DNA from: Streptomyces sp. 6-11-2
GTDB lineage: Bacteria > Actinomycetota > Actinomycetes > Streptomycetales > Streptomycetaceae
Reading direction: 5' to 3'
Length of the DNA: 64,000 nucleotides
NCBI RefSeq assembly: GCF_006540305.1
Contig: NZ_BJOR01000001.1
Coordinates: forward strand, 3,224,001-3,288,000
The notes below the pieces were generated by a model. That model saw only the letters and a list, made by a program, of their open reading frames with translations. It did not search any database and was not told where the DNA came from. Shown piece after piece: positions 49,451-58,737 of this stretch; position 1 is the stretch's first letter; each line of letters begins with the position of its first letter. Both the position numbers and the translations under genes were made by a program.

Positions 49451-52400
49451 ATGTCTGGAAAAACCAGATCTCGACTGCGCAGGGCAGTGCGACGAAGGGT
49501 GGCACTGACGCTGTCCGCCGTCATGGTGGGCACGGTGCTGCAGACCGCCGCCGCATCAGCGGTTCCGACCGCCGGACGTGACCTGCCCGGTCTTCCGTCG
49601 GCCGAGAAGCCGGTCAAGGGCGCCGACATCCGCACCGGTGAACCACGTACCGTCGCGAAGGGACCGCGGACGCCCAAGGGCAAGCCGCGGGCGGCCTGGC
49701 CCAAGGAGGGCGAGGCGGTCATCACCGTGACCCGGGCCGCCACGGTGAAACAGTCTGCACGGTCCACACGGAGTAACGCCCAAAGCGACGTCGACGCCCG
49801 CGTCCTGGGCCACGCCGCCGCCGAGCGCGCCGGTGTGAACGGCGTGGTCTTAACCCTTGAAGCCAGGACGAGCCAAGGCAACCGACCCGGTACGGTCGAC
49901 GCCTCCCTCGACTACTCCTCCTTCACCGAAGCCTTCGGCGGCAACTACGGTTCCCGGCTCACCCTGGTCGAGCTGCCCGCGTGCGCCCTGGACAAGCCCG
50001 ACAAGGCGGAGTGCCGTACAGCGACGCCCGTCGAGACGGTCAACGACACCGAGCGGCACACCTTGACCGCACCCGACCTGGCTCTGCGCCAGTCCGGCCC
50101 GACGGTCCTCGCGGCCGTCGCCGCGGAGACCGCCGGCAAGGGCGACTACACCGCCACCCCACTGTCCCCGTCCGCGACCTGGGACACCAACCTCAACACC
50201 GGCGACTTCACATGGTCGTACGACATCCCGGTGCCCGACGTCCCCGGCGGCCTGACCCCGGACCTCGGCCTGTCGTACTCCTCCGGCTCCATCGACGGGC
50301 GCACCAGCAACACCAACAACCAGGCGTCCTGGGTGGGCGACGGCTTCGACCTGTGGTCCGGCTTCATCGAGCGCCGTTACAAGCCGTGCTACGACGACGG
50401 CGTCAAGAACGCCGACGGCAACAAGCCCGGCGACCTGTGCTGGGGCTACGACAACGCGTTCATCGCCTTCAACGGCAAGGGCGGCGAGCTTGTTCCCGAC
50501 GGTGACGACAAGTTCAGATTCAAGCAGGACGACGGCAGCCGAATCGAGCGCCTGCGCTCGACCGACCGGGGCAACGGCGACAACGACGGGGAGTACTGGC
50601 GCCTGACCGATCCCGACGGCGTGCGCTACTACTTCGGCTACAACAGGCTGCCCGGTTGGACGGACGGCAAGGAGACCACCAACTCCACCTGGACGGTCCC
50701 GGTCTTCGGCAACGACTCCGGCGAGCCCTGCCACAAGACGGCCTTCGCGGACTCCTGGTGCCAGCAGGCCTGGCGCTGGAACCTCGACTACGTCGAGGAC
50801 CCGCACGGCAACGCGGTCGCCTACTACTACAAACAGGAGAAGAACTCCTACGGCCGCAACCTCGTCGCCAAGAACAACACCCCCTATGTGCGCGGTGGTT
50901 CTCTGGACCGCATCGAGTACGGTCTGAAGTCCGGCTCCGTGTACGGCACCAAGCCGCTCGCCAAGGTCGGCTTCACGACCTCGGAGCGCTGCCTGCCGGA
51001 CACCAGGACCGACTGCTCGGACATCGGCAAGGACGCCTTCTACTGGTACGACACGCCCTGGGACCTCAACTGCGACAGTGGCAAGGACTGTGACAAGGGC
51101 CGCCTCTCCCCCGTCTTCTTCACCCGCAAGCGGCTGACCGGCATCACCACCGAGGTGCTCAAGGGCGACACCCACACCAAGGTCGACTCCTGGACGATGG
51201 GCCACCGCTGGGGCATGGCGGACACCGACTACCAACTGCTGCTGGACTCCATCCAGCACACCGGTCACACCGCGACCCCTGCAGTCACCCTGCCGAAGAC
51301 CACCTTCGCCTACACCCAACTGGCCAACCGGCTCGACAGGACCGGCGACGGCTACGCGCCGTTCATCAAGGCGCGGCTGTCCACCGTCGCGGACGAGTAC
51401 GGCGGCCAGGTCGACGTCAACTACTCGGCGCCCGCCTGCTCCTGGGACGCACTGCCGACCCCGGAGAAGAACACCACACGCTGCTTCCCGCAGTTCATCG
51501 GCGGCGACTCGCAAGACGATCCGGAGCGGCAGTGGTTCAACAAGTACGTCGTCACCTCCACGACCACGACCGACCGCACCGGCGGCGCTCCGGACGGCGT
51601 GACGCAGTACGAGTACCTGGGCGGCGCGGCCTGGCACCACGACGATGACGACGGGCTGACCAAGCAGAAGCACAAGACGTGGTCGCAGTGGCGCGGCTAC
51701 GGCCAGGTCCGGGTCACGTCCGGCGGCCAGGGCGGTGCCTCGGCCATGAAGACCCAGCAGGACAGCTACTTCCTGCGCGGCATGGACGGCGACCGCGAGA
51801 GCACCTCCGGCGGCACGAAGAAGGTGTCCGTCCCTCTCGGCAGCGGCGAGGGCGACCCGATCACCGACCACGAGTCGGCGGCCGGCTTCGCCTACAGGAC
51901 CGTCACCTACTCGGGCGTCGGAGGAAAGGTCCTGTCGAAGACCGTCAGCCGGCCCTGGCACCACGAGACGGCCCGGAAGGTCCGCGACTGGGGCACCGTC
52001 ACCGCCAACCTCACCGGGACCGCCCGGACCGCGTCCTGGACCTCCCTGGACGACGGCGCCGGCAACTCCTGGGCCACCACGGCGTCCGAGTCGACCCACG
52101 ACTCCGTGGCCGGTCGTGTCACCCAGGTCGACGACCTCGGCGACACGACAACAGCGGCCGACGACCGCTGCACCCGCACCACCTACGCCCCCGGCGGCAT
52201 CCTCACGCTCGTCGCGCGGCAGGAGACCGTCATCGGCGCCTGCGCCCGTACCCCGGACCGCGCCAAGGACGTCGTGTCCGACGTCCGTACGGCCTACGAC
52301 GGCGGTGAGTACGGCGACGCCGCCACCAAGGGCGACGCCACCGCGTCCGCGACGCTCAAGAGTCACGACGGCACCAAGGCCACCTACCTGGAGTCCAACG

Positions 52401-55400
52401 CCACGTTCGACTCCGACGGCCGGCAGCTGACCACCACGGAGCTGACCGCCGACGTCACGGTGACCGGCACGGGCAAGCCCGTCCGCACGGCCCGCAAGGA
52501 CGGCCGTACGACGACCACCGCCTACAGCCCCGCCACCGGATTCCCGACCAAGGTCACCGAGACGACCCCGCCCGCCACCGCGGGCGTCGCCTCGACGGCC
52601 CAGTCCACGGTGACCGAGTTCGAGGCGCTGCGCGGCCGGCCGTCCGCCCAGGTCGATCCCAACGGCAACCGTTCGGAGTTCACCTACGACGCCCTCGGCC
52701 GGTCCAGCCGGATCTGGCTCGCCGACCGGCGCACCAGCCAGACCCCGAGCTATGAGTTCACGTACTTCATCGACGAGAACAAGCCGGCCGCGATCCGCAC
52801 CCAGACCCTCGACAACAACGGAGGCCAGCGCGCCTCCTACGTGATCTACGACGGATTCCTGCGCGAACGGCAGACGCAGGAACCAGGTCCGGACGGCGGC
52901 CGTGTCCTCACCGACGTCTTCTACGACGAGCGCGGCCTGACGGCGAAGACGTTCGCGCCCTACTACAACGACGAAGCAGCCCCGAACCGCGCCTTGTTCG
53001 GCCCTGACGACGCGCTCAGCGTGGAGACCCAGACCCGGCTCACCCATGACGGGCTCGGCCGCGAGACGGAGATCCGGGACATCGCCGGCAACGGTGACGG
53101 CGGCGCCGTCCTCGGCATCACCAGGAAGATCTACGGCGGTGACCGCACCACCGTGATCCCGCCGGAGGGCGGGACCGCCACCACCGTGATCGCCGACGTC
53201 CGCGGCCTCGTGACGGAGCTGCGCCAGCACCACGCCCGCAGCGCCGACGCCGCCTTCGACACCACCAGGTACACGTACACGCCCAAGGGAGAGCTGGAGA
53301 AGGTCACCGACCCTGCGGGCAACACCTGGCGCTACGGCTACGACCAGCTCGGCCGCGAGACCAGCGTGGACGACCCCGACCGGGGTACGACCATCCGCAC
53401 CTACGACGACCGCGGCCTGCTCACCACCACGAAGGACGCCCGCGGCACCGTCCTCGCCCACGTCTACGACGGCCTCGACCGCCAGACCGAGCTCCGCGAG
53501 GGCTCCGGCACGGGCACGCTCCGCTCGAAGTGGACGTACGACACCGTCAGCGGCGCCAAGGGCCTCCTCGCCGAGGCCACGCGCTACGTCGGCGGAGCCG
53601 CGTACACCACCAAGGTCACCCAGTACGACCGCCTCTACAGGCCGGTCAGGACCTCCGTGGTCATCCCCGGGCAGGAGGGCGGTCTGCAGGGCACCTACCA
53701 GACCGGCACCTCCTACCTGCCCTCCGGGTTGATCGGCGGTGTGAGCTACTCCGCGGCCGGCTCGCTCCCGGGCGGCAGCCACTCGCTCACGTACGAGCCG
53801 GAGACGCTGCGGCCCATCTCCCTGCTGGGCGACGGCTTCAAGGCGGAGACCGGCTACTCCAAGACCGGCAAGCCGCTCCAGTACACGATGTACGGCACGG
53901 CCGCCGGCGCCAAGCGGGTCCAGGTCACCAACACCTACGAGTGGGGCACCCAGCGTCTGGCGACCTCACGGGTGGACCGGCAGGACGTGGCCGGAGTCGA
54001 CCGGTACCACACGTACCGCTACGACCAGGCGGGCAACGTCCTGTCCGTCTCGGACACCTCCCGATCCGGCACGGACACCCAGTGCTTCAGCCACGACTAC
54101 CTCCAGCGCCTGACGGAGGCATGGACCCAGGGCGACAAGACCTGTGCCGCCGCCCCGTCCGGCGGTGTGCTGGGCGGCCCTGCCCCGTACTGGCAGTCGT
54201 ACGCCTATGACAAGACCGGCAACCGCCTCGCCGAGACCTTGCACGACCCCTCGGGAGCCAGCGGCAAGGACACCCGGCGGACCTACGGCTACCCGGCGCC
54301 GGGCAGCGCCCAGCCGCACGCGCTGACGTCGGTCACCACGCAACACCCCGACGGCACCAGTGCCGAGGAGTCCTACGGCTACGACGCCATCGGCAACACC
54401 ACGACCCGCGGCGCGCAGAAGCTGGACTGGGACGCCGAAGGCCATCTGGCCAAGGTCGTCGAGCCCGCGGCGGACGGCACCGAGAAGGTCACCGAGTACC
54501 TCTACGACGCCGACGGCAACCGTCTGATCGGGCGCACCGGCTCGACGACCACGCTCTATCTCGGCGACACCGAGGTCACCCTGGCCCAGGGCGCCGCCAA
54601 GGGCAAGGCCACCCGCTACACCTCCCTCGGCGGCGGCCACCAGGCGGTCAAGTCCGACGACGGGACCATCACCTTCGTCCTCGCCGACCACCAGGGCACC
54701 GGCCAGCTCGCGGTCGACGCCGCCACCCAGGGACTGACCCAGCGCCGCACCCTGCCCTTCGGAGGCATCCGGGGAGCCGCACCCGGCTCCTGGGCCGGCA
54801 CCAGAGGGTTCGTCGGCGGAACCGACGACACCTCCGGCACCGGGCTGACACACCTGGGCGCCCGTGAGTACGACCCCACGACGGGCCGCTTCCTCAGCGT
54901 GGACCCGGTCATGGATCTCACGGATCCGCAGCAGCTCAACGGCTACGCCTACGCCGAGAACTCGCCCGTCACCTTCAGCGACAGCACCGGCCAGTGGAAG
55001 TGGCTGGACAACGTCATCAAGAAGGGCAAGCAGGCCGCGTCCGGCTTCAAGAACGGTGTCGTCGACGGCTACTACGACCTGGCCGAAGGCTTCTACTCGT
55101 TCACCGACACGATGGGCTGGACCCAAGGCAGCGCCCAGAAGATCAAGAACGACCGCGCGGGCAAGGGTCTCGTCAGCGTCTACAAGACCGTCCGGGGACC
55201 GGATCAAAGCGGCTCCTGGTACAAGGTCGGGTACTGGGTCGGGAAGTTCGTCACGCCCTTCATTCCGGGGGCCGGCGGGGCCGGCGCGGGGGCCAGGGCG
55301 GCTTCGAAACCCGGCACCGTCGCGAAGATCGCACGGGGTGTGCTCAGCAAGCTGTTCTCCGGGGCCGTGAAGAAGGCGGAGCGGCCGAGAGCGGCACCGA

Positions 55401-55870
55401 AGATCACCTTCGTTCCGGATGTCAGTACGCGCGGCATCGGCGGCAAGAGCATGCCCGCACTGGAGATCCAGAAGGCCCCCGCCGGCTGGACGCATGCCGA
55501 CCGGATGCAGGAGGCGTCTTCCCAGGTCGCCGATTTCGCCCTCAAGAACTATTCGAGGAAGAAGAGGCTCAAGACCTATGCGGGCGGCTACAACATCGAG
55601 ACGGGCGACATAGCCCTGGCCCAGTCGGGCGGCTGTAAACCCGGTCCCAGCTACTGCGCCGAGGGCAACGTCGTACGTGCCCTGGGCGGTGACCCCACAA
55701 AGGTACGATTCACCATCGCCTACACCGTGGAGTCCAAACCCGACAAGAGCCTCGTCGCTGTCGTGAAGCCCGTGTGCTGGGAATGTCAGTTGGACTACCC
55801 GTCTCCGTTCCAGTTTGAATTGGGCGCCGTGCCGGAACCCGGCGGCATCTGGGAGAAGCAGCACTTCTGA
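49451..55870 (+). CDS. Secreted RHS-repeat polymorphic toxin with C-terminal deaminase-like domain
   Basis: 2139 aa. An Arg-rich leader and hydrophobic ALTLSAVMVGTVLQTAAASA form the export signal. Long YD/RHS repeats follow (YDALGRSSRIW, YDQLGRETSVDDPDRGT, YDADGNRLIGRTGSTTTLYL). The RHS core (about 1786-1846) has LGAREYDPTTGRFLSVDPVM and LNGYAYAENSPVTFSD. The variable tip begins about residue 1850. Its last 150 residues carry Cys2069-Ala-Glu2071 (YCAEGNVVRALGG) and Pro2107-V-C2109-x2-C2112. This is the three-cysteine zinc site and proton-shuttle Glu of cytidine-deaminase-fold enzymes. It is likely a nucleotide or nucleic-acid deaminase toxin released from the RHS shell. The start ATG follows GAGGAA. 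The candidate immunity gene is 11 bp downstream. Confidence 0.88.
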   Translation: MSGKTRSRLRRAVRRRVALTLSAVMVGTVLQTAAASAVPTAGRDLPGLPSAEKPVKGADIRTGEPRTVAKGPRTPKGKPRAAWPKEGEAVITVTRAATVKQSARSTRSNAQSDVDARVLGHAAAERAGVNGVVLTLEARTSQGNRPGTVDASLDYSSFTEAFGGNYGSRLTLVELPACALDKPDKAECRTATPVETVNDTERHTLTAPDLALRQSGPTVLAAVAAETAGKGDYTATPLSPSATWDTNLNTGDFTWSYDIPVPDVPGGLTPDLGLSYSSGSIDGRTSNTNNQASWVGDGFDLWSGFIERRYKPCYDDGVKNADGNKPGDLCWGYDNAFIAFNGKGGELVPDGDDKFRFKQDDGSRIERLRSTDRGNGDNDGEYWRLTDPDGVRYYFGYNRLPGWTDGKETTNSTWTVPVFGNDSGEPCHKTAFADSWCQQAWRWNLDYVEDPHGNAVAYYYKQEKNSYGRNLVAKNNTPYVRGGSLDRIEYGLKSGSVYGTKPLAKVGFTTSERCLPDTRTDCSDIGKDAFYWYDTPWDLNCDSGKDCDKGRLSPVFFTRKRLTGITTEVLKGDTHTKVDSWTMGHRWGMADTDYQLLLDSIQHTGHTATPAVTLPKTTFAYTQLANRLDRTGDGYAPFIKARLSTVADEYGGQVDVNYSAPACSWDALPTPEKNTTRCFPQFIGGDSQDDPERQWFNKYVVTSTTTTDRTGGAPDGVTQYEYLGGAAWHHDDDDGLTKQKHKTWSQWRGYGQVRVTSGGQGGASAMKTQQDSYFLRGMDGDRESTSGGTKKVSVPLGSGEGDPITDHESAAGFAYRTVTYSGVGGKVLSKTVSRPWHHETARKVRDWGTVTANLTGTARTASWTSLDDGAGNSWATTASESTHDSVAGRVTQVDDLGDTTTAADDRCTRTTYAPGGILTLVARQETVIGACARTPDRAKDVVSDVRTAYDGGEYGDAATKGDATASATLKSHDGTKATYLESNATFDSDGRQLTTTELTADVTVTGTGKPVRTARKDGRTTTTAYSPATGFPTKVTETTPPATAGVASTAQSTVTEFEALRGRPSAQVDPNGNRSEFTYDALGRSSRIWLADRRTSQTPSYEFTYFIDENKPAAIRTQTLDNNGGQRASYVIYDGFLRERQTQEPGPDGGRVLTDVFYDERGLTAKTFAPYYNDEAAPNRALFGPDDALSVETQTRLTHDGLGRETEIRDIAGNGDGGAVLGITRKIYGGDRTTVIPPEGGTATTVIADVRGLVTELRQHHARSADAAFDTTRYTYTPKGELEKVTDPAGNTWRYGYDQLGRETSVDDPDRGTTIRTYDDRGLLTTTKDARGTVLAHVYDGLDRQTELREGSGTGTLRSKWTYDTVSGAKGLLAEATRYVGGAAYTTKVTQYDRLYRPVRTSVVIPGQEGGLQGTYQTGTSYLPSGLIGGVSYSAAGSLPGGSHSLTYEPETLRPISLLGDGFKAETGYSKTGKPLQYTMYGTAAGAKRVQVTNTYEWGTQRLATSRVDRQDVAGVDRYHTYRYDQAGNVLSVSDTSRSGTDTQCFSHDYLQRLTEAWTQGDKTCAAAPSGGVLGGPAPYWQSYAYDKTGNRLAETLHDPSGASGKDTRRTYGYPAPGSAQPHALTSVTTQHPDGTSAEESYGYDAIGNTTTRGAQKLDWDAEGHLAKVVEPAADGTEKVTEYLYDADGNRLIGRTGSTTTLYLGDTEVTLAQGAAKGKATRYTSLGGGHQAVKSDDGTITFVLADHQGTGQLAVDAATQGLTQRRTLPFGGIRGAAPGSWAGTRGFVGGTDDTSGTGLTHLGAREYDPTTGRFLSVDPVMDLTDPQQLNGYAYAENSPVTFSDSTGQWKWLDNVIKKGKQAASGFKNGVVDGYYDLAEGFYSFTDTMGWTQGSAQKIKNDRAGKGLVSVYKTVRGPDQSGSWYKVGYWVGKFVTPFIPGAGGAGAGARAASKPGTVAKIARGVLSKLFSGAVKKAERPRAAPKITFVPDVSTRGIGGKSMPALEIQKAPAGWTHADRMQEASSQVADFALKNYSRKKRLKTYAGGYNIETGDIALAQSGGCKPGPSYCAEGNVVRALGGDPTKVRFTIAYTVESKPDKSLVAVVKPVCWECQLDYPSPFQFELGAVPEPGGIWEKQHF

Positions 55871-55881
55871 GGGGGACAGCA

Positions 55882-56370
55882 ATGGGCACCATGGAGATGG
55901 AACTGAGCCTGTACGACTGGGCCCGCCTTCCGTGCCGCCGATGCAAGTCCGCGGAGCACGTCCCGGAAGATCTGCTGCGGATGGCCGGTGGACACACACG
56001 GGAGGAGACCGAGCCACGGGGCATCGAAGGCCATGTCTTCCAGGAGACCTGGGGGACGGAGACCGTCGTGCCGGTCGCCCGCGTTCTGATGGCGGGGCTG
56101 GCCGGGCACAGTCTCTCTGTCGAGGCCCGGCATCGGTTCCTGGATCTGCTGTGGGGCTTCGTCGTCCTGGACGACGACCATCTCGCCGAAGCGTGCAAGG
56201 ACGTGGTGCGGAGCGGGATCTGGTCCCTGTACGAGGAAGTGCTCTCGGGCCGGGACAAGGGCAGCGCACGCTTCGCCTACTGGCTCCTGGAGGAGGTGGA
56301 GACCGCTCCGGCACGGGTGCAGCGGCTCCTCCAGGTGGCGAGAGACCTGCTGCCGGAGAACCTCGACTAG
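55882..56370 (+). CDS. Candidate immunity protein for the RHS deaminase toxin
   Basis: 162 aa, not recognised by family. ATG at 55882 follows GGGGGA; a second ATG lies at codon 4. It is acidic and helical, with a Cys18-x2-Cys21 pair (PCRRCKS), HVPEDLLRMAGGHTREETEP, a central helix block VARVLMAGLAGHSLSVEARH and a C-terminal RVQRLLQVARDLLPENLD. It has no signal or span, so it is cytoplasmic. Position directly after the toxin tip (11 bp) is the usual place for the cognate immunity gene. Function is inferred from position only. Confidence 0.7.
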   Translation: MGTMEMELSLYDWARLPCRRCKSAEHVPEDLLRMAGGHTREETEPRGIEGHVFQETWGTETVVPVARVLMAGLAGHSLSVEARHRFLDLLWGFVVLDDDHLAEACKDVVRSGIWSLYEEVLSGRDKGSARFAYWLLEEVETAPARVQRLLQVARDLLPENLD

Positions 56371-56543
56371 CCGACGGCTGAGCGCTCCATGAGCGGGCAG
56401 GAGTCACGCCGAGAAGGCGGGGCCCTGCCCGTTCTGTTTCACGGGGCCACGAACACATCGACGGCCCGGCCTCTCTCCGTGATGATGGGCCGTAGCCGCC
56501 CCAGCGCTGGGCGCGCCATCGTGGACCAGAAAATCGAAACAGC

Positions 56544-57143
56544 TCAGTGGCGATGAGGGACGCGAGGGGCCTGAGGGTCGTAGTCGAGTGCCCAGGCCAT
56601 CGCACCGGTCATGACGTCTCCTGCAGCCCAGCGCTGACTCAGTACACGCGTCAGGAAGGCGTCGGGGCTTGACTTGATGTACGGCATACAGCGGCGCCCG
56701 TGCGTGGGGACCCGGACGCCGGCGGAGACCGGCCTGCCCAGGATCTCCTCACCCCACGGGTCGAGCTCATTGGCAAGCCGCCCGTCGAACTGCATCTCGT
56801 CGAAGTCGAGTTCTCCCCTTCCGACCCTGACGATGTGATCGAAGACTTCCCGCTCGACCGAGACCCACACGCCCACGGTTGCCGTCCTGCCGTCGTCGAG
56901 GCCGATGGGCAGCAGCGCACGGGCGAACGCACCGAGGTGGTCGGTCACGACAATCGCATCGTTGACCAGCTTGACGTGCTGCTCGTACTCGACTTCGCCC
57001 AGGGCCGCAACGGGCTGCGGCAGCGAGAGATCGAAACGAGGATCCGAGACATCCACAAGCCCACCGCAACAGGGACACGGGGGGACGTCGTGCTGGAGGT
57101 GTGCGATTTTGCCGGTCTTGTGCTTGCGCTGCCATATCGCCAT
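56544..57143 (-). CDS. DUF2199-like protein
   Basis: 199 aa. It begins MAIWQRKHKTGKIAHLQHDV with a zinc-knuckle-like CPCCGG, then VVTDHLGAFARALLPIGLDD and VGVWVSVEREVFDHIVRVG. This fits the DUF2199 pattern of an N-terminal Cys pair and a central G-V-W-V strand. The C-terminus is HGRRCMPYIKSSPDAF then LDYDPQAPRVPHRH. Convergent with the candidate immunity gene and upstream of nothing on its strand except purA's end. No clear ribosome site; a GTG at 57161 is an alternative start. Function unknown. Confidence 0.7.
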   Translation of the reverse strand: MAIWQRKHKTGKIAHLQHDVPPCPCCGGLVDVSDPRFDLSLPQPVAALGEVEYEQHVKLVNDAIVVTDHLGAFARALLPIGLDDGRTATVGVWVSVEREVFDHIVRVGRGELDFDEMQFDGRLANELDPWGEEILGRPVSAGVRVPTHGRRCMPYIKSSPDAFLTRVLSQRWAAGDVMTGAMAWALDYDPQAPRVPHRH

Positions 57144-57195
57144 GGAGCAGCAGTGAATCACCTCGACCAGCCGACGCCCAACTGGTGGTCGTGCG

Positions 57196-57229
57196 GGGCG
57201 GCCGGTGCGGTTCACCGCACCGGCCGCCC
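57196..57229 (-). terminator. purA terminator
   Basis: Perfect 15-bp stem with a TTCA loop, 27 bp past the purA stop, directly upstream of the DUF2199-like gene. Confidence 0.85.
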
Positions 57230-57256
57230 TGGCACATCTCCCGGAAGGGCGACGCG

Positions 57257-58540
57257 TCAGAGGAACGAGTTGATCTCGATCGTCTCGTCGCGGCCCGGGC
57301 CCACGCCGATCGCGGAGATCGGGGCGCCGGACATGTCCTCCAGGGCCTTGACGTAGGCCTGGGCGTTCTTCGGGAGGTCGGCGAAGGTCTTGGCCTTCGT
57401 GATGTCCTCCTGCCAGCCGGGGAGGTACTCGTAGACGGGCTTCGCATGGTGGAAGTCGGTCTGGGAGTACGGGAGTTCCTCGACGCGCTCCCCGTCGATC
57501 TCGTAGGCGACGCAGACCGGGATCTGCTCCCAGCCGGTGAGGACGTCGAGCTTGGTGAGGAAGAAGTCGGTCAGGCCGTTGACCCGGGTGGCATAGCGGG
57601 CGATCACCGCGTCGAACCAGCCGCAGCGGCGGTCGCGGCCGGTCGTCACGCCCCGCTCGCCGCCGATCCGGCGCAGCGCCTCGCCGTCCTCGTCGAACAG
57701 CTCGGTCGGGAAGGGACCGGAGCCGACGCGGGTGGTGTAGGCCTTGAGGATGCCGATGACGCGGCTGATCTTCGTCGGGCCGACGCCGGCGCCCGTGCAG
57801 GCACCGCCCGCGGTCGGGTTGGAGGAGGTGACGAAGGGGTACGTGCCGTGGTCGATGTCCAGCAGCGTGCCCTGGCCGCCCTCGAAGAGGACCACCTTGT
57901 TCTCGTCCAGCGCCTGGTTCAGGATCAGGACCGTGTCGGCGACGTACGGCTTGATCTGGTCGGCGTAGCCCAGCAGCTCCTCGACCACCTGGTCCACGGC
58001 GATCGCGCGCCGGTTGTACAGCTTGGTGAGGATCTGGTTCTTGGCGTCGAGGGCCGCCTCCACCTTCTGGGTGAGGATCGACTCGTCGTACAGGTCCTGC
58101 ACCCGGATGCCGACGCGGTTGATCTTGTCCGCGTAGGTGGGGCCGATGCCCCGGCCGGTGGTGCCGATCTTCCGCTTGCCGAGGAAGCGTTCCGTCACCT
58201 TGTCGACGGTGACGTTGTACGGCGTGATGACGTGGGCGTTGCCGCTGATCAGCAACTTGGACGTGTCGACGCCGCGCTCGTTCAGACCGCTCAGCTCGGA
58301 GAGCAGGACCGACGGGTCGACGACCACACCGTTGCCGATGACCGGCGTGCAACCGGGCGAGAGGATTCCGGAAGGAAGGAGGTGCAGTGCATACTTCTGG
58401 TCACCGACGACGACCGTGTGGCCGGCGTTGTTGCCGCCTTGATATCGCACTACATAGTCCACGGAGCCACCGAGCAGGTCGGTGGCCTTCCCCTTGCCCT
58501 CGTCACCCCACTGAGCACCGAGCAGCACAAGTGCGGGCAC
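57257..58540 (-). CDS. purA: Adenylosuccinate synthetase
   Basis: 427 aa, full length. GTP/IMP site residues are visible: [11 protein letters not shown] (Asp13), GNNAGHTVV (His41), [14 protein letters not shown] and [20 protein letters not shown], followed by the switch region [18 protein letters not shown] and [20 protein letters not shown]. It catalyses GTP-dependent conversion of IMP and aspartate to adenylosuccinate, the first committed step to AMP. GTG start with GGAAGGGGTG upstream. The 15-bp hairpin terminator follows. Confidence 0.97.
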   Translation of the reverse strand: MPALVLLGAQWGDEGKGKATDLLGGSVDYVVRYQGGNNAGHTVVVGDQKYALHLLPSGILSPGCTPVIGNGVVVDPSVLLSELSGLNERGVDTSKLLISGNAHVITPYNVTVDKVTERFLGKRKIGTTGRGIGPTYADKINRVGIRVQDLYDESILTQKVEAALDAKNQILTKLYNRRAIAVDQVVEELLGYADQIKPYVADTVLILNQALDENKVVLFEGGQGTLLDIDHGTYPFVTSSNPTAGGACTGAGVGPTKISRVIGILKAYTTRVGSGPFPTELFDEDGEALRRIGGERGVTTGRDRRCGWFDAVIARYATRVNGLTDFFLTKLDVLTGWEQIPVCVAYEIDGERVEELPYSQTDFHHAKPVYEYLPGWQEDITKAKTFADLPKNAQAYVKALEDMSGAPISAIGVGPGRDETIEINSFL

Positions 58541-58737
58541 GCGCGTACACCCCTTCCGGGCGGGGCATGTCCAGGGTCAGGGGCGTACGCGGAGGGTTCA
58601 CCGCCGCGTGCACCGCGACCGTCGTCGGCCGCTCAACCGTCGGACCGGATGCCCCGGAATAGACGAAGCCCCCGGCGCAATAGCGCAAAGGGGCTCTTGC
58701 ACAAAGATGCTACCCGAGGAAGCGAGGCAGGACCGAG

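Noticed and set aside
49429..49454. Adjacent EcoRI and NdeI sites at the RHS start, suggesting cloning vector
   Set aside because: Surrounding sequence is continuous genomic coding DNA with no vector features; chance occurrence.
49850..53782. 1310-codon minus-strand open frame
   Set aside because: Antisense of the RHS gene; no domain motifs and typical high-GC shadow composition.
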